DNA of 64,000 bases. Source: Gymnodinialimonas sp. 57CJ19 (GTDB taxonomy: Bacteria; Pseudomonadota; Alphaproteobacteria; Rhodobacterales; Rhodobacteraceae). The translations under genes were made by a program, and so were the position numbers. The DNA is taken from NCBI RefSeq assembly GCF_038396845.1, contig NZ_CP151587.1:1772001-1836000 (forward strand), written 5' to 3'. Numbering within the stretch: position 1 is the stretch's first letter; the number at the start of each line of letters is the position of its first letter. Shown piece by piece: positions 17,371 to 26,314 of the stretch. The notes under the pieces are model-generated. The model saw only the letters and a program-made list of their open reading frames with translations. It made no database searches and had not been told where the DNA came from.

Positions 17371-17565
17371 CTACTGAGAGCGTCCCTCTGCCCTAATGAT
17401 GGAGGCAGGTGTCAGGTATAGCCGGATGCGACCACAGCACAGCAGTAGCTCGTCGCCCCAAGGAGCGCGTAGTCGCTCAAGTTCCCAGCGGCAGAGCGTG
17501 ATGGTGTCGTGTTGTATGTAGACGCGTCCAATGAGGGGGATGGTGAGGTGGATAAGGTCGGTCAT
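17371..17565 (-). CDS. Small hypothetical protein, 64 aa
   Basis: A 64-residue frame beginning MTDLIHLTIPLIGRVYIQ from ATG 17565, with an AAAGGA-type ribosome site upstream. The composition alternates hydrophobic and polar residues, as in a small beta-rich protein (CRWELERLRAPWGDELLL). No family is recognised. It lies between the ParB-like gene and the serine recombinase, in phage- or plasmid-like DNA. Confidence 0.4.
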   Translation of the reverse strand: MTDLIHLTIPLIGRVYIQHDTITLCRWELERLRAPWGDELLLCCGRIRLYLTPASIIRAEGRSQ

Positions 17566-17748
17566 AGTCGCGTGTCCTTTGGACAGTGGATACACGCAAG
17601 GTCTTGTTATCGTTGCCAGTACGCATGGATCGCCTTGCCTTCAGCTATACCCCAGTGTGAGGATGCATGACAAGGTGCCACGGCTCCAGTGTTAGCGAGT
17701 GTCCGTTAAGGCATGGCCTAACGTACAGTCTGATTGCTACTCAACTGT

Positions 17749-17813
17749 GTGTACGTAAGGGTTGCTTTGGGTCAACGTACATGTCACATATCGGACAATA
17801 CCCTTACGTACAC
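17749..17813. promoter_or_regulatory. Inverted repeat upstream of serine recombinase (possible res site or operator)
   Basis: GTGTACGTAAGGGT at 17749-17762 and its exact reverse complement at 17800-17813 frame 37 bases that contain another ACGTAC (near 17776). A further ACGTAC lies at about 17721. The second arm ends 12 bases before the recombinase ATG. The layout matches a resolvase binding site that doubles as its operator. Confidence 0.55.
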
Positions 17814-17825
17814 CTTGGAGATACC

Positions 17826-18461
17826 ATGTCACAGACAATCCTTTACGCTGGCGTCAGCACTGCAGAGCAGAACCTAGAGCACCAACGCACCCAAGCTGAG
17901 GCTGCAGGCTTCGATATCGACGAGGTGATAGCCGACCATGCGACGTCAGGTGTGACCACTAAGCTAGCGGAACGGGCTGAGGGACGCCGCCTCTTCGACA
18001 AGCTGAGGGAGGGGGACGTGTTGGTGGTACGGTGGGTTGATCGGCTGGGCCGCGACTACAAGGACGTCACGGATGCCATTCGTGAGTTCATGCGACGGGG
18101 AGTGATCGTCCGTACCGTCATCAACAACATGACGTTTGATGGAGCTACTAAGGACCCTATGCAGGAGGCCGTGAGAGACGCTCTCATCGCCTTCATGGCT
18201 ACGACAGCACAGGCTCAAGCCGAGGCCACTAAGGAAGCTCAGAGGGCCGGGATAGAGGCCGTTAAGCAGGACCCCAAGAAGTATCGAGGGAAGAAGCCCA
18301 GCTATGACGCCCAGCAGCTTAAGATTGTGTCGACGATGCTTGCCGACGGTGCTGGAGCGACAGCGATAGCGAACGCTTCTGGTTTGACTAGGCAGACGGT
18401 GCTGAGAGTGCGTGCTGATCCAGCAGCAGCGCAAGCTGCTGTAGAGCGGTGGGAACGCTGA
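17826..18461 (+). CDS. Serine recombinase (resolvase/invertase family) with altered active-site Arg
   Basis: A 211-residue small serine recombinase. The N-terminal catalytic domain has the nucleophile Ser in YAGVSTAEQNLEHQ and the RWVDRLGRD block with its conserved Arg and Asp residues. A C-terminal Hin-type helix-turn-helix (GAGATAIANASGLTRQTVLR) is intact. The family motif is YxRVST; here the Arg that contacts the scissile phosphate is Gly (codon GGC, one base from CGC). The enzyme may be crippled. Its start is set by ATG 17826, next to the inverted repeat. Confidence 0.85.
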   Translation: MSQTILYAGVSTAEQNLEHQRTQAEAAGFDIDEVIADHATSGVTTKLAERAEGRRLFDKLREGDVLVVRWVDRLGRDYKDVTDAIREFMRRGVIVRTVINNMTFDGATKDPMQEAVRDALIAFMATTAQAQAEATKEAQRAGIEAVKQDPKKYRGKKPSYDAQQLKIVSTMLADGAGATAIANASGLTRQTVLRVRADPAAAQAAVERWER

Positions 18462-18652
18462 CTTCGCCGTCTGCCTTTGCAATTTGTCCTAGCACGCTCA
18501 TTTTGCCGCTCTAGCAGTTGACGCTACTCGCGAAGGAACTGGGTTGTAGAGTTAACTGCAATCCGTGAGGTTATCTGCCCCCTTAGTTGTAGTTGCGTTG
18601 GCCAAGGATTGCTGACAGCTTGCCCAGTAAGCAGTTAAGTTAAGGCCTGTCT

Positions 18653-18939
18653 ATGTTATTCTTGCCGCCCAGTGAACTTTGGTATCTCACGGTGGCACGG
18701 CTGACCGTCGGATTTGATGACAACCGAATTGGCGTTGGAACAGGTTTCTTCGTCTATGATGAGAAGGGCTACGTCCTCGTGACTGCCCGTCACGTAGTCG
18801 ATGCGCAATATAGCCCGAGGACTAGCTTGGGGCAGGCGAAGATCAATCAAATGGACATCTCCTTCCAATGTGCGGTTAATCCGGGGTCGCCTGAAGCGAG
18901 TATTGGATACATGAGGCTAAGGGTATCTGAACCCGACCC
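18653..18939 (+). pseudogene. Trypsin-like peptidase, N-terminal fragment
   Basis: About 95 residues with the block VGTGFFVYDEKGYVLVTARHVVDAQ, in which TARHVV holds the catalytic His of trypsin/HtrA-like proteases. The frame then runs without a stop into an IS3 transposase tail (GFYNPRRRHSALGW), so the Asp and Ser boxes are gone. There is no signal peptide, so the parent was probably cytoplasmic, like trypsin-like domains of stress or defence proteins. The fragment is too short to say more. Confidence 0.55.
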
Positions 18940-19059
18940 CAACGGCTTCTACAATCCGCGTCGTCGCCACTCAGCATTGGGTTGGAAAAGCCCCGTCGCA
19001 TTCGAAAGGAAAGTGGCTTAAACGAGCACTGGGGGCGGCACGAAAGCGCGACAGGTCCA
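18940..19059 (+). mobile_element. IS3-family remnant (3' end only)
   Basis: About 120 bases encode the last codons of an IS3 OrfB (FYNPRRRHSALGWKSPVAFE) plus its non-coding end, finishing at GCGACAGGTCCA. The same end occurs on the complete IS3 at 27884-29113, but with several base differences, so this is an older, separate insertion that lost its 5' part. Confidence 0.8.
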
Positions 19060-19484
19060 CCTCGGTGCCGGCAGCTCTGATCGCGACGATGCCGCGATGC
19101 GGAGAACGGAAGCTTCGAGCTCATACCGACCAATGCTGCGCCGGGTCTGAATGGACGCTAATTGCGCGAAACCGACATTGTGAAGATCAAGGTTGGCCGC
19201 CGTTGGCGAGCTGAAATGACACCATACCGCTGCCTCGGCGCTCCGGGCATTTCTGCAGGTTGCAGTATCTGGCCGAGAGGAAATTTACAGAAAACAGACA
19301 CTGGCACGAAGGGAGTTTTGGGCAGGATCCGTTACACTTTCGGACGGCGTGTTTCAGGAACCTGGGTCGGCTTCAGCCAAGTTGAACGAAACCGAATCCA
19401 TGTGCGCCTTCCGCGAGACGAGATGCGAGGCGCATGATCAGCTCCGGTTTGAACGCTTCTGGTTCGGACGGTCCTCGCGGTATA
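19060..19484. other. Non-coding stretch between IS3 remnant and monooxygenase gene
   Basis: About 425 bases without a frame I can support on either strand. It follows the IS3 scar and precedes the terminator hairpin of the monooxygenase gene. It is probably a junction made of degraded sequence. Confidence 0.5.
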
Positions 19485-19509
19485 GGCCGCCTCCGGTTGA
19501 GAGGCGGCC
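19485..19509 (-). terminator. Hairpin after the HpaB-type monooxygenase gene
   Basis: A perfect 9-bp stem GGCCGCCTC/GAGGCGGCC with a 7-base loop starts 16 bases beyond the stop codon at 19525. There is no clear T-run after it, so termination is likely but may be partial. Confidence 0.6.
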
Positions 19510-19524
19510 CCGCGTTTCAGAACC

Positions 19525-21093
19525 TCAGCCCAAGCTTTGGGTCATACCCCGTCCGACAAGGTTGATGTCATCAGGGTTGATCAAGTCGTTACCGGTCCAA
19601 CCGGACAAGTCGTAGTCGCCCATACACTGCGCCACGAATGCTTGCATATTGCTCAGATCACCATTGGCGGTTGCGGTCAAAAGTGTCTCGATCCGTACGT
19701 TTTCATAGTTACCGGCATAGTTGCGTTCATAAAGCTCGTGACGACCACCGAATTCAGTTCCGATTGCATCCCAAAGCAGCTTCAATAGCTTCACCCGGTC
19801 AATCGCGGCATAACCATTCGATCCACGAACGAAGCGATCAAGGTAAGGCCGTATCGCGTCGCTTTCGAAGTCTGCTGCCGACGATGGTAGATAGATCAGA
19901 CCTGACGCCACATGCCGTTCGATCAGCTCTTTGATGCGACCGTATGCCATTGGGGCAAACACGCGATAGGCCAAGCCGACATTGGTGTTTGGCAAATTGA
20001 AGCCGTCTGTGCCTTCCCAAGGAATTGGCGATTTCACCATTGCATCAGACAAACCGTGGAACAAATTACGCCAGGCAAGTACTTCACCCACCGCAGTTTG
20101 CACCCCACGGAAATCCTTCGATCCGGTGGCTTCTACCGCCATCGAGAACAGCCCAGCGATAAAGTCCAACTTGACCGATAAGCGGGTTAAACCATGAAGG
20201 GTGAAGCGTGGAACAAACCCGGATGCTGGGAAGAAGCTGTTGATTTTTTCCACGTCGCCATAAACGAACACGTTTTCCCAAGGCACCAACACCTTGTCGA
20301 ACACCAGAATTGAATCGTTTTCATCCATGCGCGATGACAGAGGATAATCAAACGGAGATCCCGTTGCAGCGGCATTGAATTCATACGACGACCGGGCAAT
20401 CAGTTTGACACCTTCAGCATCCATAGGAGCCGTGAAGATAAGGGCAAATTCCTTGTCTTTCACAGGAATACCGTAATGCGCGATAAAGTTATAGTGTGTC
20501 AAAGCTGACCCCGTGGCGACCACTTTGGCACCGGATACGATCAAGCCTTTGTCGGTTTCTTTTTCGACATGCATAAACACATCGCGGACGTCTTCGATTG
20601 CTCTGTCTCGGTCGATTGGCGGGTTCACGATCGCATGGTTCCAGTAATCCAGCCGGTTTTGGGTTTTCCCATACCAAGCCAATGCGTTATCGGCATACTC
20701 CCCATAAAAGCTGGAATTTGCCCCAAGCGTGCCCAAAAAGGCTGCCTTGTAGTCAGGTGAACGCCCCATCCAGCCATACGAAACCTTCTGAAGCTCAGCG
20801 ACCGCATCACGACTTTTGATCAGATCATCTGATGTGCGCGATCCAAGGAAAAACGGGTGTGTGATGTTATTGGTGCCATTGTCCGCCAACACACCGATTT
20901 CATGTTTTTTCTCGTGAAAGCGATCGTACCAACGGGCCACCATACGGGCAGAGTTGCGGAAGGCGGGGTGTTTGGTAACGTCTTTTACCCGCTCGCCATA
21001 AATATAGATCTCGCGGCTGTCCTGAATGCTCTCAAGAAATTCCTTACCTGTATAGGCTTCGGTTTTGCTTGCCGCTTCGTTGTCTTTGGGCAT
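19525..21093 (-). CDS. FADH2-dependent phenol-type monooxygenase (HpaB/PheA/TftD family)
   Basis: A 522-residue two-component flavin monooxygenase of the 4-hydroxyphenylacetate 3-hydroxylase family. It has the N-terminal domain ([20 protein letters not shown]), the middle flavin/substrate region ([27 protein letters not shown]) and a helical C-domain. It uses FADH2 from a separate reductase to hydroxylate a phenol. ATG 21093 follows a clear GGAGGAG site; an upstream in-frame start is less likely. It is divergent from the FAD synthetase/reductase/dioxygenase genes, so its role is the entry step to the ortho-cleavage pathway. The actual phenol (phenol, halo- or nitrophenol, resorcinol) cannot be told. 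Confidence 0.88.
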   Translation of the reverse strand: MPKDNEAASKTEAYTGKEFLESIQDSREIYIYGERVKDVTKHPAFRNSARMVARWYDRFHEKKHEIGVLADNGTNNITHPFFLGSRTSDDLIKSRDAVAELQKVSYGWMGRSPDYKAAFLGTLGANSSFYGEYADNALAWYGKTQNRLDYWNHAIVNPPIDRDRAIEDVRDVFMHVEKETDKGLIVSGAKVVATGSALTHYNFIAHYGIPVKDKEFALIFTAPMDAEGVKLIARSSYEFNAAATGSPFDYPLSSRMDENDSILVFDKVLVPWENVFVYGDVEKINSFFPASGFVPRFTLHGLTRLSVKLDFIAGLFSMAVEATGSKDFRGVQTAVGEVLAWRNLFHGLSDAMVKSPIPWEGTDGFNLPNTNVGLAYRVFAPMAYGRIKELIERHVASGLIYLPSSAADFESDAIRPYLDRFVRGSNGYAAIDRVKLLKLLWDAIGTEFGGRHELYERNYAGNYENVRIETLLTATANGDLSNMQAFVAQCMGDYDLSGWTGNDLINPDDINLVGRGMTQSLG

Positions 21094-21282
21094 GGTTGTC
21101 TCCTCCGAATAAACTGAAACTCTCCGGTTCCGCACATTGGTATCGAAGCGGGTCCGGCGATATCAGAAGCCTGAGCAATTCGTGCGCCTCGCGCTAGGTA
21201 TCAACCCATACCGTCCGATGTATCGCCGCAAGCATGGCTGGTGGGTATGGTATGGCAAGGCACCCCCCAACGGAGACCTCAG
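21094..21282. promoter_or_regulatory. Divergent promoter region of the aromatic cluster
   Basis: These 189 bases separate the monooxygenase from the FAD synthetase gene and must hold both promoters. CCATACC near 21209 and GGTATGG near 21243 form an inverted pair that could be a LysR operator. This is inference only. Confidence 0.4.
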
Positions 21283-21855
21283 ATGTTTGACGAATATGGA
21301 CCAGCGACGATCTGCACCAACCGCCCTTCAGGGTTGTCGGCAAGCGTGCTGACCATTGGCGCATTCGATGGGGTCCATGCTGGTCATCAAGCCTTGGTTT
21401 GCGGTGCGATTGCGAGGGCACGACATCTCGGGGTTCCGGCTGTTGTCTGGACGTTCGACCCGCCCCCCAAAGTGTTTTTCGGGCGCGCCAATCAATTGAC
21501 CCCCTTGGCAGCCAAGCTGTCACGTATTTCTGCTTTTGCACCTGACCTGATTGTCGTTTCTGAATTCAATTCAGTCTTCTGTGAAACTTCTGCCGACACC
21601 TTTATGGACGACGTTTCACGCATCGCCCCAAGGGAAATTCACGTTGGCGGTGACTTCCGGTTCGGTGCACGTCAAACAGGCGACGTTGAAATGCTGGCAA
21701 CAAGGTTTGACGTGCGTATCAAGCCGCCAATCCTTTGTTCTGCTGGTGAAGTCGTCTCAAGCACTCGCATTCGAGCACTACGTGAACAAGGCTTGTTCGA
21801 CATGGCGGAAACACTTCTTAGCGCCCCCTCCCAACAAAAGGAGCTGACCCTATGA
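21283..21855 (+). CDS. Single-domain FAD synthetase (RibF N-domain only)
   Basis: A 190-residue protein equal to the FMN adenylyltransferase half of RibF. It has the nucleotidyltransferase motif GAFDGVHAGHQ, then TFDPPPKVFF, GGDFRFG and SSTRIR. The riboflavin kinase half is absent: the frame ends 23 residues after SSTRIRALREQG. It should turn FMN into FAD in the cytoplasm. It starts at ATG 21283 behind CGGAGA, and its stop overlaps the flavin reductase start (ATGA). Its place beside a flavin reductase and an FADH2-using monooxygenase suggests a dedicated FAD supply. Confidence 0.85.
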   Translation: MFDEYGPATICTNRPSGLSASVLTIGAFDGVHAGHQALVCGAIARARHLGVPAVVWTFDPPPKVFFGRANQLTPLAAKLSRISAFAPDLIVVSEFNSVFCETSADTFMDDVSRIAPREIHVGGDFRFGARQTGDVEMLATRFDVRIKPPILCSAGEVVSSTRIRALREQGLFDMAETLLSAPSQQKELTL

Positions 21856-22373
21856 CCAACGTAACCACACGCGGTCTGCGTGATGCCTGTGGGCTGTTCG
21901 GCACTGGCGTCAATGTCATCTCGACCCGTCACAGCGATGGCGATCATGGGATGACTGCGAACGCCTTTATGTCGGTGTCACTTGACCCACCACTTATTTC
22001 GATATCAATCGGCCAGAACGCAAAAATGTTGCCGCTGCTGCACAAGACGGGACGCTTTGCAGTCAGCACTTTGTCAGAGGGAATGGAAGGGCTGGCATGG
22101 CACTTTGCTGGCCGTCCGGATACCTCTTTGTCCGATCCTTTTGAAAACCTTGACGATCTACCTGTCATTCGCGGCGCACTTGCTTGCTATGCCTGCGACG
22201 TCGTGAACGCGATTGAAGCGGGTGATCATACGATTTTCATCGGCGAAGTACGCGGACTTTCAACAGATTCTGGCGCGCGTCCGCTCATTTTTTACAAGGG
22301 CCGTTTTGGTGCGGTCGCGGGTCAATTACCCGCACCTGAACTTTGTGACCCGGTCGCGGAAGCGATTTGGTGA
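21852..22373 (+). CDS. Flavin reductase (HpaC-like)
   Basis: A 173-residue flavin reductase-like protein. It shows the family pattern FGTGVNVIST, GMTANAFMSVSLDPPLISISIG (core TANAFMSVSLDPPL), RFAVSTLSEG and a final GRFGAV. It reduces FAD or FMN with NAD(P)H and hands the reduced flavin to the two-component monooxygenase transcribed divergently. It is translationally coupled to the FAD synthetase gene and lies 37 bases before the dioxygenase gene. Confidence 0.9.
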   Translation: MTNVTTRGLRDACGLFGTGVNVISTRHSDGDHGMTANAFMSVSLDPPLISISIGQNAKMLPLLHKTGRFAVSTLSEGMEGLAWHFAGRPDTSLSDPFENLDDLPVIRGALACYACDVVNAIEAGDHTIFIGEVRGLSTDSGARPLIFYKGRFGAVAGQLPAPELCDPVAEAIW

Positions 22374-22410
22374 TCATTTCTAACAACGTGACGCAAGTGG
22401 AGGAGAAAAC

Positions 22411-23280
22411 ATGCGTAACATTACACTCGATAACATCACCGACGCCGTAACGGGCGCAATGAAAGATGACATTCCCGTTCGCAATCGCGAGATTATGACC
22501 TCGGCAATCAAGCACTTTCACGCGTTTGCGAAAGAAGTGAACCTTACCCACGGGGAATGGTTGGAAGGTTGCGAATGGATGCGCCGAGCGGGGGAAATTT
22601 CAAGCGAAGCCCGCAATGAATTCATCCTGATCTGCGATATCCTTGGCGTCGAAGTTCTGGTGGATATGCTTGATAACAAAGTGACCGACGGGGAAAGTGA
22701 ATCAACCGTTCTTGGACCATTTTATCGCGAAAACCCGCCAGTGCTTCCAAAAGGCGCAAGCATCATCCAGAAAGAATTCGACAATCAGCAAACGGTGCGT
22801 GTTTCTGGTCGCGTGGTCGACACTGATGGTACCCCACTTCAAAACGTTCAGATCGACGTCTGGGAAGACGCGCCAAACGGATTGTATGAACAACAAGATC
22901 CGGAACAGCCGGATTACAACCTGCGTGGCCGTTTCCTGTCGGACGCTGACGGTTCGTTCGATTTTGTGGGCCTGCGTCCCGAACCCTATCCCATCCCTTA
23001 TGACGGTGCAGCCGGTGAGTTGTTGAACTTCATGGGCCATCACCCAATGCGCCCGGGCCACATTCACTTCATGATCAGCAAAGACGGCTACAAGCCCCTC
23101 ATCAGCCAGATCTACGACAGTGAAACCGAATACCTCGACAATGACTCGGTTTTTGCGGTGAAGGAAAGTCTGATCGGACGGATGAAATCGGCACCATCCG
23201 GGGCGGATACCGATCTTGTTATGGAATTCGACTTTAAACTCAAACAAGCCACATCCGCGAAGGCGGTCGCGGCAGAATAA
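22411..23280 (+). CDS. Intradiol ring-cleavage dioxygenase (catechol/hydroxyquinol 1,2-dioxygenase)
   Basis: A 289-residue non-haem Fe(III) dioxygenase. The N-terminal helical dimerisation domain (to about residue 95) is followed by TVLGPFYRENPP and VDVWEDAPNGLYEQ-type strands. The four iron ligands are Tyr in NGLYEQ, Tyr in EPYPIPYDG, and two His in RPGHIHFMI. The TVLGPF and YPIPYDG blocks lean towards the hydroxyquinol 1,2-dioxygenase branch rather than classical CatA, but a muconate cycloisomerase follows, so specificity is uncertain. It opens the ring between the hydroxyl groups. Confidence 0.9.
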   Translation: MRNITLDNITDAVTGAMKDDIPVRNREIMTSAIKHFHAFAKEVNLTHGEWLEGCEWMRRAGEISSEARNEFILICDILGVEVLVDMLDNKVTDGESESTVLGPFYRENPPVLPKGASIIQKEFDNQQTVRVSGRVVDTDGTPLQNVQIDVWEDAPNGLYEQQDPEQPDYNLRGRFLSDADGSFDFVGLRPEPYPIPYDGAAGELLNFMGHHPMRPGHIHFMISKDGYKPLISQIYDSETEYLDNDSVFAVKESLIGRMKSAPSGADTDLVMEFDFKLKQATSAKAVAAE

Positions 23281-23292
23281 CACCTCCCCACT

Positions 23293-23321
23293 GGGCGCTG
23301 CTTAATCGCAGCGCCCCTTTT
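23293..23321 (+). terminator. Rho-independent terminator after the dioxygenase gene
   Basis: A perfect 9-bp stem GGGCGCTGC/GCAGCGCCC with a 6-base loop is followed by CTTTTT. It separates the dioxygenase from the cycloisomerase gene, so the latter may be read at a lower level or from its own promoter. Confidence 0.85.
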
Positions 23322-23346
23322 TCAATATCTATAATCGGAGCAAACC

Positions 23347-24525
23347 ATGACCCAATCCGCCGCTGATCTGATGCAGGATTTCGCCACACGAACTGATCCG
23401 GCAAGTGATACCACGATCCGCGAAATCACCACAATGATCATGGCCCTGCCCAGCATACGGCAGCACCGGCTTTCGAACACGGCATTCAGCACACGTGAAT
23501 TCGTGTTGGTCCGTGTTCGTCTTGAAAATGGCATCGAAGGGATTGGTGAAGCGGCCGTGTTGGGTGGCCCACGTTGGGCCGAAGAATCGGTTGAATCCAT
23601 AAAAGCAGTGATCGACCGCTATCTGTCGCCTGTGCTCATTGGATGCCCCGCGACTAACTGGACTGATACCGCCACCAAAATGAAACGGGCGGCCTTTCGC
23701 AATAACGCTGCGAAAGGAGCGGTGGAAACGGCCGTCCTTGATGCGCTGACCCGAACACTTGATGTGCCTCTGGTGAACCTGTTTGGCGGTTCATCGCGCG
23801 ACAGGGTTCCCGTGCTGTGGGCATTAGCTTCGGGTGATGTGGAACAGGAAATCGCCGAAGCACGAGACAAACTGGCACGGCGCGAACATAAGGATTTCAA
23901 AGTCAAACTTGGGTTCGCAACGCCAAAAGAAGACTTGTTTCGCCTGACAAGACTGCGCGAAGCGTTGCCAGAAATGGGGCGATTGATTGTCGACGTAAAC
24001 CAAGGTTGGAGCGAAGCCGACTGTTTGCGCTTTCTGCCTGCTTTGGAAGAACTTGATGTCTCGCTGATCGAACAACCGCTGCCATATGATGATTTCGAAG
24101 GTATGGCACGCGTAGCAAGCAAAAGCTCGATCCCGCTTATGGTTGACGAAGCCGCATTCACACACCGCGAAATCGCGCGTGCCGGTAACATGGGCTGCGG
24201 CAGCGTCTATTCCCTGAAAATGGTGAAAAGCGGTGGCTTGATGGCAATGTCACAAGCCGCCAAAGTGGCGGAGTCGTCGGGTATGGAGCTTTATGGCGGT
24301 TGCCTGCTGGAAGGCTCTATCGGGGCTGCTGCTCATCTTGCGGTCTTTGCCGCCTTGCCACAACTTACATGGGGATGCGAACATTTTGGCCCCAAGATGC
24401 ACCGGCGTGAAATTGTGCGCGACCCGCTTCAGTTCGAAGACTTTCATCTGCTGTTGCCAGACGGCCCGGGTCTTGGCATGCAATTGGACGAAGACGCGGT
24501 TCGCGAATTCGCCCGTGTGGATTGA
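23347..24525 (+). CDS. Muconate cycloisomerase (enolase superfamily, MLE group)
   Basis: A 392-residue enolase-superfamily protein. It has the N-terminal capping domain with REFVLVRVRLENGIEGIGEAA, the KxK base in FKVKLGF, metal ligands in IVDVNQGW, LIEQPLP and MVDEAAF, the second base in YSLKMVKSGG, and a final CEHFGPKM. This pattern is that of muconate or chloromuconate lactonising enzymes. It would close cis,cis-muconate to muconolactone after ring cleavage. About 25 residues precede the usual family start. Confidence 0.88.
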   Translation: MTQSAADLMQDFATRTDPASDTTIREITTMIMALPSIRQHRLSNTAFSTREFVLVRVRLENGIEGIGEAAVLGGPRWAEESVESIKAVIDRYLSPVLIGCPATNWTDTATKMKRAAFRNNAAKGAVETAVLDALTRTLDVPLVNLFGGSSRDRVPVLWALASGDVEQEIAEARDKLARREHKDFKVKLGFATPKEDLFRLTRLREALPEMGRLIVDVNQGWSEADCLRFLPALEELDVSLIEQPLPYDDFEGMARVASKSSIPLMVDEAAFTHREIARAGNMGCGSVYSLKMVKSGGLMAMSQAAKVAESSGMELYGGCLLEGSIGAAAHLAVFAALPQLTWGCEHFGPKMHRREIVRDPLQFEDFHLLLPDGPGLGMQLDEDAVREFARVD

Positions 24526-24551
24526 CGCGTTGATACTGTTAGGGTGGGGAT

Positions 24552-25454
24552 ATGGACTTCAAACGACTGACTTACTTCGTAGCCGTAGCTGAAGAATTGC
24601 ACTTCGGCCGCGCAGCTGCACGCCTTGATATTGCGCAGCCCCCCTTAAGCCGCCAGATCGCCCAGCTTGAGGCCGAACTTGGCGTGCAACTGTTTGACAG
24701 ATCCCGCAGCCAGATCAAACGCACGCAGGCTGGCGATGCTTTGCTTGTCCGTGCGCGCGATATTCTTGAACGCCTTGATCGCACAAAACGCGAGGTGAAA
24801 CGCATCGGTGAAGGTGCCGCAGGTCGTCTTCGCATCGCTTTCATCGGTTCGGCCAGCTACGGTGTGCTTCCCGAACTGATCCGTACCTTCCGAAGCGAAT
24901 ATCCCGATGTTGAACTGGCGCTTTCCGCCCTGAACAACGCGGAACTCAAGACTGCACTGATTGAACGGCAAATTGATATCGCCTTCGCGCGTCCGGCGCT
25001 GGAAGACGACGAAATTCGCTGTGATTTGATCCATCAGGAACCCTTAATTCTTGCGGTACCCGCAGAGTCTGATCTGGCCGAAAGGGACGAGTTGATACTG
25101 GCCGAGCTTAAACGCGAAACCTTTGTTTTATACCCACGCCGTCCCCGCCCCAGCTTTGCCGACTATGTTCTGAAGATATGCAAGAAAGAAGGGTTTATTC
25201 CAGGCTCGGAAGTGTTGGCTCAGGACTACCAAACGGCTATCGCGCTGGTATCAGTCGGCGTTGGCATATCCGTGGTGCCGCAATCAGTTTCTCAATCCGA
25301 CCGGCATGGCGTTGTTTTTCGCCCCTTCGAAGAGGGCAATCTTGGAACGGCCATATCGTTGGCGGTGCGACGCGACAATCAAAGCGTCCACACCAACCAG
25401 TTCGTGACCGTTGCACAGAAATTTGCCCGAAAAGTCAAAAAGCGATCTGGTTAG
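24552..25454 (+). CDS. LysR-type regulator (CatR/BenM-like)
   Basis: A 300-residue LysR regulator. The N-terminal winged helix reads MDFKRLTYFVAVAEELHFGRAAARLDIAQPPLSRQI (core HFGRAAARLDIAQPPLSR), followed by an effector-binding domain with RLRIAFIGSASYGVLPELI. The FGRAA..L..AQPPLS sequence and the position next to the cycloisomerase are typical of CatR/BenM/ClcR-type regulators that sense muconate. It probably controls the aromatic cluster. Its stop overlaps the convergent BKACE gene by 4 bases. Confidence 0.9.
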   Translation: MDFKRLTYFVAVAEELHFGRAAARLDIAQPPLSRQIAQLEAELGVQLFDRSRSQIKRTQAGDALLVRARDILERLDRTKREVKRIGEGAAGRLRIAFIGSASYGVLPELIRTFRSEYPDVELALSALNNAELKTALIERQIDIAFARPALEDDEIRCDLIHQEPLILAVPAESDLAERDELILAELKRETFVLYPRRPRPSFADYVLKICKKEGFIPGSEVLAQDYQTAIALVSVGVGISVVPQSVSQSDRHGVVFRPFEEGNLGTAISLAVRRDNQSVHTNQFVTVAQKFARKVKKRSG

Positions 25455-26305
25455 GCGGGCAAAGGCGCTGTCTGACGCAACCCCAATATACGCCTTGCAT
25501 CAGTTGGTGATGCTACTTCGCGTTCATGTCTCGCGCATTTCTCGACTGTAAGCCTGACAAGCGCCGCATTTGACGGAGCAAGTGTATGGCGTTCCAATCG
25601 AATATTGTCTTCAAGACCCGTGCGCGCATGGCCCCCAGCAGCAATTGACCAATCATTAAGCTCTGCTTGATGGCGACCAATGCCTGCGGCACACCAAGGT
25701 GCATTTTCACCAAACAGGCGCTGCACCGTTCGAATGTAGTAATCAAACACCGCCTTATCCGCAGGCATTGCGTTTTGAACACCCATGACAAATTGTACAT
25801 AAGGGACGTCGCGGATTTTTCCCTGCTTCCACATTTGCCAAGCCTGAAGGATGTGGGACAGATCGAACGCTTCTACCTCTGGCTTAATACCATGAGTTAT
25901 CATTTCTCGAGCCAGCCAGTCGACCAGATCCGGTGGGTTTTCATATACGCGTGTCGGAAAGTTGTTCGAACCCACTGACAATGACGCCATATCGGGTGAC
26001 AACGGCAACATAGCACCCCGGCTTTTGCCCGCGCCTGACCGCCCACCTGTCGAAAACTGAATGATCAATTCGGGGCAATATCGCCGCAGCCCTTCCTGTA
26101 GTCGTGCAAACTTTTCCGGATCAGAACTGGGTGATCCATCTTCATTACGTACATGTGCATGCACGATGCTGGCCCCGGCGTCATAAGCTTCGTGGGTGCT
26201 TTCCACTTGTTCCGAGATACTGATCGGCACAGCCGGATTATCTGACTTCTGGGGAAGACTGCCTGTGATTGCGATACAGATGATGCATGGGCCGAATTTA
26301 CTCAT
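25451..26305 (-). CDS. Beta-keto acid cleavage enzyme (BKACE, DUF849)
   Basis: A 284-residue TIM-barrel protein of the DUF849/BKACE family. Family signs are AITGSLPQKSDNPAVPIS near the start, the metal site GASIVHAHVRNEDGSPS (HxH), QFSTGGRSG, EVEAFDLSH and AGIGRHQ. Members condense a beta-keto acid with acetyl-CoA to give acetoacetate plus a shorter acyl-CoA, and some accept 3-oxoadipate. In this cluster it would replace 3-oxoadipate CoA-transferase and thiolase, yielding succinyl-CoA. The substrate is inferred from context. Confidence 0.82.
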   Translation of the reverse strand: MSKFGPCIICIAITGSLPQKSDNPAVPISISEQVESTHEAYDAGASIVHAHVRNEDGSPSSDPEKFARLQEGLRRYCPELIIQFSTGGRSGAGKSRGAMLPLSPDMASLSVGSNNFPTRVYENPPDLVDWLAREMITHGIKPEVEAFDLSHILQAWQMWKQGKIRDVPYVQFVMGVQNAMPADKAVFDYYIRTVQRLFGENAPWCAAGIGRHQAELNDWSIAAGGHARTGLEDNIRLERHTLAPSNAALVRLTVEKCARHEREVASPTDARRILGLRQTAPLPA

Positions 26306-26314
26306 CTCAGGGCC

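Noticed and set aside
17061..17396. 111-codon plus-strand frame across the 14-G run
   Set aside because: Overlaps the end of the ParB-like gene, has no ribosome site and an artefact-like Gly run.
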